Assembly: GCF_039631295.1 (NCBI RefSeq)
Contig: NZ_JBDIVE010000001.1
Location: 682,001 to 746,000, forward strand
Reading direction: 5' to 3'
DNA length: 64,000 nt
DNA from: Viridibacterium sediminicola
GTDB lineage: Bacteria > Pseudomonadota > Gammaproteobacteria > Burkholderiales > Rhodocyclaceae
In this document: in pieces, positions 60,258 through 64,000 of the stretch
How the letters are laid out: every line of letters begins with the position of its first letter
Numbering within the stretch: the stretch's first letter is position 1
Program-made: the position numbers and the translations under genes
The notes under the pieces: generated by a model
What the model saw: the letters and a program-made list of their open reading frames with translations, nothing else
What the model was told of the DNA's origin: nothing
Databases searched by the model: none

Positions 60258-60900
60258 GCGGCGCCAGCAACTGCACCAGTTCGCTCGCTGCGCTGAACAG
60301 ATGCTCGGGCGCGAAAGCGCTCAGCTCGGCGCGTGAGCCATAGCCCCACAGCACGCCGGCGGCGCTGAGACCGTTGCGCTGGGCGGCGATCATGTCCACG
60401 TCGCGATCGCCGACCATCAGCGAGGCCTCGGTGACGATGCCGCGGGCACGCAGGCGCTCGATCTGCTGCCATTTTTCGAGGTGGATGTCGCCACCATCGA
60501 CAAATCGGAAGTGCTCGGCGATGCCGAACATGTCGAGAATGCGCTCGGCAAAGTCTGCGCGCTTGGAGGTGCACACCGCCATCGGCACGCCCTGCGCGCT
60601 GAGCGCCTGCAGCGCTTCGGCGATGCCCGGATAAAGCTGGTTTTCGGCGTAGCCGACGCTGCCGTAGCGCTCGCGGTATTTGTCGATCAGTGCGGTCAGG
60701 TGCGCTTCATCGGTGCTGCCGGTGATGCGCGCGAAGCTGTGGTAAAGCGGCGGGCCGATGCAGATGGCTTGTTGCGCATGGTCCAGCGGCGCGTAAGCAA
60801 AATGCTCCAGCGCGTAATTGATGGAACGGCCGATGCCGTCAATCGGGTCACTGAGCGTGCCGTCGAGGTCGAAGAGGATGAAATCGTAAGGGCAAGTCAT
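60250..60900 (-). CDS. HAD-family phosphatase (Gph-like)
   Basis: A 216-residue HAD hydrolase with motif I FILFDLDGTLSDP, motif II VCTSK, motif III Lys in EKWQQ and motif IV MVGDRDVDM. It resembles phosphoglycolate phosphatase; substrate is not assignable. It starts at ATG 60900. Confidence 0.9.
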   Translation of the reverse strand: MTCPYDFILFDLDGTLSDPIDGIGRSINYALEHFAYAPLDHAQQAICIGPPLYHSFARITGSTDEAHLTALIDKYRERYGSVGYAENQLYPGIAEALQALSAQGVPMAVCTSKRADFAERILDMFGIAEHFRFVDGGDIHLEKWQQIERLRARGIVTEASLMVGDRDVDMIAAQRNGLSAAGVLWGYGSRAELSAFAPEHLFSAASELVQLLAPLS

Positions 60901-61020
60901 GATGTGGGAGCGTTTCTGCGATGAGCTGCCAGTGTATCGGCCATGGCAGAATGCAGACACAAATTCTGCAGCGCAGCGGCCAGGCCCGCTGACGCATGCA
61001 TCACAACAGAGAGCGGCCGC

Positions 61021-63258
61021 ATGCAAGAGAAAGTCATCAAGCGCTATACCAAGGCCGCTGGCGGCCTCGATGCGCTGAAAGCCTCGCTGGCGGCACTCAG
61101 TGCCCAGCACATCGTCGCCAAGGGCATGGCCACCCTGCGCAATGCCAATCAACCGGCGGGCTTCGACTGCCCCGGCTGCGCCTGGCCGGACCGCAATCAC
61201 CAGTCGAGTTTCGAGTTCTGCGAGAACGGCGTCAAAGCCGTGGCGGCAGAGGCCACCGAGTTCCGCGTGACGGCCGATTTCTTTGCGCGGCACACCGTCA
61301 GCCAGCTGATGGAAGAGGACGATTACACCCTGGAGTCGCACGGCCGCCTGACTGCGCCGATGCGCTACGAGGCGAGCACCGATCGCTATGAGCCGATTGC
61401 CTGGGCCGATGCCTTTGCGCTGATCGCCCGCCATCTGCAAGCGCTGCCCTCGCCCGAGCAGGCGGTGTTCTACACCTCGGGGCGCACCTCCAACGAGGCG
61501 GCGTTTCTCTACCAGCTGTTCGTGCGCGAATTCGGCACCAATAATCTGCCGGACTGCTCGAACATGTGCCACGAGCCCTCAGGCATCGGCATGAAGGCGC
61601 AGATCGGCGTCGGCAAGGGCACGGTGACGCTGGACGACTTCAACCGCGCCGAGGCGATTTTCATCTTCGGCCAGAACCCTGGCACCAATCATCCGCGCAT
61701 GCTCGCCGAGCTGCGCGATGCAGCGCGCCGCGGCTGCCGCATCGTGGTCTTCAACCCGCTGCGCGAGCGCGGCCTGGAGCGCTTTGCCGACCCCAAGCAT
61801 GCCTTCGAACTGCTCGGCGGCGAGACGCAGCTGGCGGCGCGCTATTACCAGCCGCAGATCGGCGGCGATCTGGCGGTGGCCAAGGGCCTGATCAAGGCCG
61901 TGCTCGAAGCGGGCGCCGAAGACGTACCCTTCATCGCCGAGCACACCGAGGGTTTTGGCGCGCTGCGCAGCGAGATCCTGGCCGAACCCTGGTCGGCCAT
62001 CGAAGCCAGCAGCGGCCTCAGCGCGGCGCAGATTCGCGAAGCGGCCGACATCTACATGCACAGCCGCGCGACGATCCTCACCTGGGGCATGGGCATCACC
62101 CAGCACCAGCATTCGGTGGCGACCATCCAGATGCTGATCAATCTGCTGCTGGTCGGCGGCAATATCGGCAAACCCGGCGCCGGCGCCTGCCCGGTACGCG
62201 GCCACTCGAATGTGCAGGGCGACCGCACGATGGGCATCTACGAGAAGCCCGACGCCACATTCCTCGACCGCCTCGGCGCGGCGTTCGACTTCGCGCCGCC
62301 GCGCAAGCACGGCTTTGACGTGATCGCCGCCATCGAGGCCATGCTCGCCGGCGAGGCCAGAGTGTTCTTCGCCATGGGCGGCAATTTCGCCGCCGCCACA
62401 CCCGACACTGCGCGCAGCTGGGCAGCGCTGCGCCAATGCGCGCTGACCGTGCAGGTCACCACCAAGCTCAACCGCTCACACCTGGTGCACGGCCAGGAAG
62501 CGCTGATCCTGCCCTGCCTGGGACGGACCGAAATCGACCGCCAAGCCAGCGGCCCGCAGGGCGTGACGGTGGAAGATTCGATGAGCATGGTGCACATCTC
62601 GCAGGGCATCAATGCGCCGGCTTCGCCGCAGCTGATGTCTGAACCGGCCATCGTCGCCCATCTGGCGGCGGCCTGTTTGCCGGCGAGCCGCACGCCCTGG
62701 CTGTGGCTGATCGAGGATTACGCCCGCATCCGCGACAAGATTGCCGAGGTCGTCGAGGGCTTTGCCGACTTCAACACGCGACTGCGTGCGCCCGGCGGTT
62801 TCTACCTGGGCAACCGCGCGCGCGAGCGGCGCTGGCAAACCGCCAGCGGCCGTGCGCAGTTCGTCTGCCACGCACTGCCCGTGTGGCCGCACGCGGATTT
62901 CCGCCTGATGACGGTGCGCAGCCATGACCAGTACAACACCACGGTATATGGGCTGGACGACCGCTACCGGGGCGTGTTCGGTCATCGCCGGGTGTGCTTC
63001 ATCAACCGTGCCGACCTCGCCCGGCTGGGTTTTCGGGCTGGCGAATGGGTCGATATCACCAGCCTCTGGCAGGACGGCGAGCGCGTGGCGCGGCAATTCC
63101 TGCTCGTCGAATACGATATTCCGGTCGGCTGCCTGGCCAGCTATTTCCCCGAGACCAATGGCCTGGTGCCACTGTCGGCCTTTGCCGATGGCGCCCGCAC
63201 GCCGGCCTCGAAATCGATCCCGGTACGCCTGAGTAGGGGTACGCCCCCAGCGCGCTGA
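61021..63258 (+). CDS. YdeP/FdhF-like molybdopterin oxidoreductase
   Basis: A 745-residue molybdoenzyme of the YdeP group. An N-terminal CPGCAWPD pair of Cys replaces the usual iron-sulfur quartet. The molybdopterin core has TSGRTSNEAAFLYQ, SNMCHEPSG, FGQNPGTNHPR, and the C-terminal NTTVYGLDDRYRGVFGHR block. No signal peptide, so it is cytoplasmic. YdeP is linked to acid resistance in E. coli; the reaction is unknown. ATG 61021 was preferred to the earlier frame start. Confidence 0.9.
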   Translation: MQEKVIKRYTKAAGGLDALKASLAALSAQHIVAKGMATLRNANQPAGFDCPGCAWPDRNHQSSFEFCENGVKAVAAEATEFRVTADFFARHTVSQLMEEDDYTLESHGRLTAPMRYEASTDRYEPIAWADAFALIARHLQALPSPEQAVFYTSGRTSNEAAFLYQLFVREFGTNNLPDCSNMCHEPSGIGMKAQIGVGKGTVTLDDFNRAEAIFIFGQNPGTNHPRMLAELRDAARRGCRIVVFNPLRERGLERFADPKHAFELLGGETQLAARYYQPQIGGDLAVAKGLIKAVLEAGAEDVPFIAEHTEGFGALRSEILAEPWSAIEASSGLSAAQIREAADIYMHSRATILTWGMGITQHQHSVATIQMLINLLLVGGNIGKPGAGACPVRGHSNVQGDRTMGIYEKPDATFLDRLGAAFDFAPPRKHGFDVIAAIEAMLAGEARVFFAMGGNFAAATPDTARSWAALRQCALTVQVTTKLNRSHLVHGQEALILPCLGRTEIDRQASGPQGVTVEDSMSMVHISQGINAPASPQLMSEPAIVAHLAAACLPASRTPWLWLIEDYARIRDKIAEVVEGFADFNTRLRAPGGFYLGNRARERRWQTASGRAQFVCHALPVWPHADFRLMTVRSHDQYNTTVYGLDDRYRGVFGHRRVCFINRADLARLGFRAGEWVDITSLWQDGERVARQFLLVEYDIPVGCLASYFPETNGLVPLSAFADGARTPASKSIPVRLSRGTPPAR

Positions 63259-63395
63259 CTTCAATTCGCCGGATCTTATGCCGTTTACCTTGTTTTACAT
63301 GTGCACGATCCGCATAACGTGAAGGCATTGCTGCAAACGCGCACAGCGCAGCCGGCGACTATCCCGGCCTCATCCCTGCGCAGACAGGAGGCGCC

Positions 63396-64000
63396 ATGAG
63401 CTTGCGCGCACGCATCCTGCTGCTGGTGCTGGCCGCTTCCTTCCTGCCGGTACTGGCCACGCTATGGCTGCTCATCGATGAGCGCGAAGCCGCTGTTGAT
63501 CTGGCGCGCGAGCAGCTGGCCACACGCGCTGCGAGCATTGCCCGCGAGCTCGATGACAAGGTCTCGGGCACCAGCCAGCTGCTCTTCGGACTCGGCCGCG
63601 TGCCGCTGCTGTCCAGCGGCGACAAGGCGCAGTGCTCGGACTTTCTCGCCAAGGTGCTCGAAGAGCATCCGCAATACACCGGTCTGCTGACCATCCTGCC
63701 CGACGGCAGCCTGTTCTGTGACTCGCTGCGCAGCGGCCGCACGCTGGATCTGCGCGACCGCAAATACTTCCAGCGCGCCCTGGTATCGCAAAACACCGTG
63801 GTTGAACCGGTGTTCGGCCGCCTGACCGGCAAGGGCGTGCTACAGATTGCCTACCCGGTCCGCGATGGCGCAGGCAAGCTGCTCTATGTGCTGCTCGCCT
63901 CCTTCAATCTGGAAGGCTATGGCAAAGGCAAGATGGCCAGCCTGCCTTATCCGGACATGGGCCTGCAGATCTGGGATGACAAGGGCACGGTGATCCAGCG
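63396..64000 (+). CDS. Membrane sensor with dCache-like periplasmic domain (N-terminal part)
   Basis: The first 201 residues are visible. A membrane helix (about 6-26, ILLLVLAASFLPVLATLWLL) is followed by a helix and a Cache-type fold with DLRDRKYFQRALVSQNTVVEPVFG and LQIAYPVRDGAGKLLYVLLA. Such N-termini belong to histidine kinases, chemoreceptors or diguanylate cyclases; the output domain lies outside the window. AGGAGGC precedes ATG 63396. Confidence 0.8.
   Translation, partial: MSLRARILLLVLAASFLPVLATLWLLIDEREAAVDLAREQLATRAASIARELDDKVSGTSQLLFGLGRVPLLSSGDKAQCSDFLAKVLEEHPQYTGLLTILPDGSLFCDSLRSGRTLDLRDRKYFQRALVSQNTVVEPVFGRLTGKGVLQIAYPVRDGAGKLLYVLLASFNLEGYGKGKMASLPYPDMGLQIWDDKGTVIQ

Noticed and set aside
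1..64000. tRNA, rRNA or riboswitch genes
   Set aside because: No T-loop-like GTTCRANTC context with cloverleaf arms and no known riboswitch core was recognised in the intergenic regions; a covariance-model scan would be needed to exclude them fully.

Overview
The window is GC-rich, gene-dense DNA from a Gram-negative bacterium, most likely a betaproteobacterium (Burkholderiales or Rhodocyclales-like). Support comes from the ybgC-tolQRAB-pal-cpoB-queE cluster, a DksA of the one-cysteine betaproteobacterial type, a TolB with a twin-arginine-like signal, and the overall codon bias. Genus cannot be fixed by reading alone. No rRNA, tRNA, CRISPR array, transposase or phage module was seen.

Layout. 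1-8067: a catalase and secreted alpha/beta hydrolase pair; a soluble PAS/GAF histidine kinase between two NarL-type response regulators; then a YcaC-like protein whose nucleophilic Cys is Ser and a LuxR regulator with a degenerate receiver. 8256-11200 and 27130-30633: two AT-richer arrays of small unrelated genes separated by attC-like sites with no integrase in view, i.e. integron-cassette arrays of the CALIN kind. Each holds a paralogous HigBA-like toxin-antitoxin pair with a probably leaderless promoter. Each also holds a copy of a 212-bp repeat that ends exactly at a GTTAG core, where the two loci diverge.

11229-23954: a catabolic and transport locus. A Nac-type LysR gene is surrounded by an aminotransferase-MFS operon, a biotin-dependent 5-oxoprolinase-like operon (BCCP, biotin carboxylase, PxpB, PxpC, a BCCP-like protein without the biotinyl lysine, and a divergent PxpA), an SDR and a complete polar amino acid ABC transporter. 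Three promoters carry the same module: ATA-N9-TAT, 14 nt, a CGTCTTGGC block containing the -35, 18 nt and a -10. This places the Nac-like site near -64 in every case. I read the locus as a nitrogen-regulated pathway that takes up and opens an unidentified lactam- or amide-like nitrogen compound.

24358-27077: an F420-reductase-like protein, and a pirin divergent from a LysR regulator. 31257-36857: a lipoprotein, an orphan FlgH-like L-ring lipoprotein, a PhnD-like binding protein followed by a hybrid kinase, and a radical SAM protein. 37183-43282: a PotDABC-like ABC transporter with a PuuE-like deacetylase, a GntR regulator and a hydantoin-racemase-like protein lacking one catalytic Cys, probably for ureide or hydantoin use. 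43279-64000 is mostly core genome: a PAS-MCP, polA, a LOG protein, queE, the Tol-Pal cluster, dksA, a STAS protein, an S4 protein with a DNA methyltransferase, a Kef-type transporter, a HAD phosphatase, a YdeP-like molybdoenzyme and the start of a membrane sensor.
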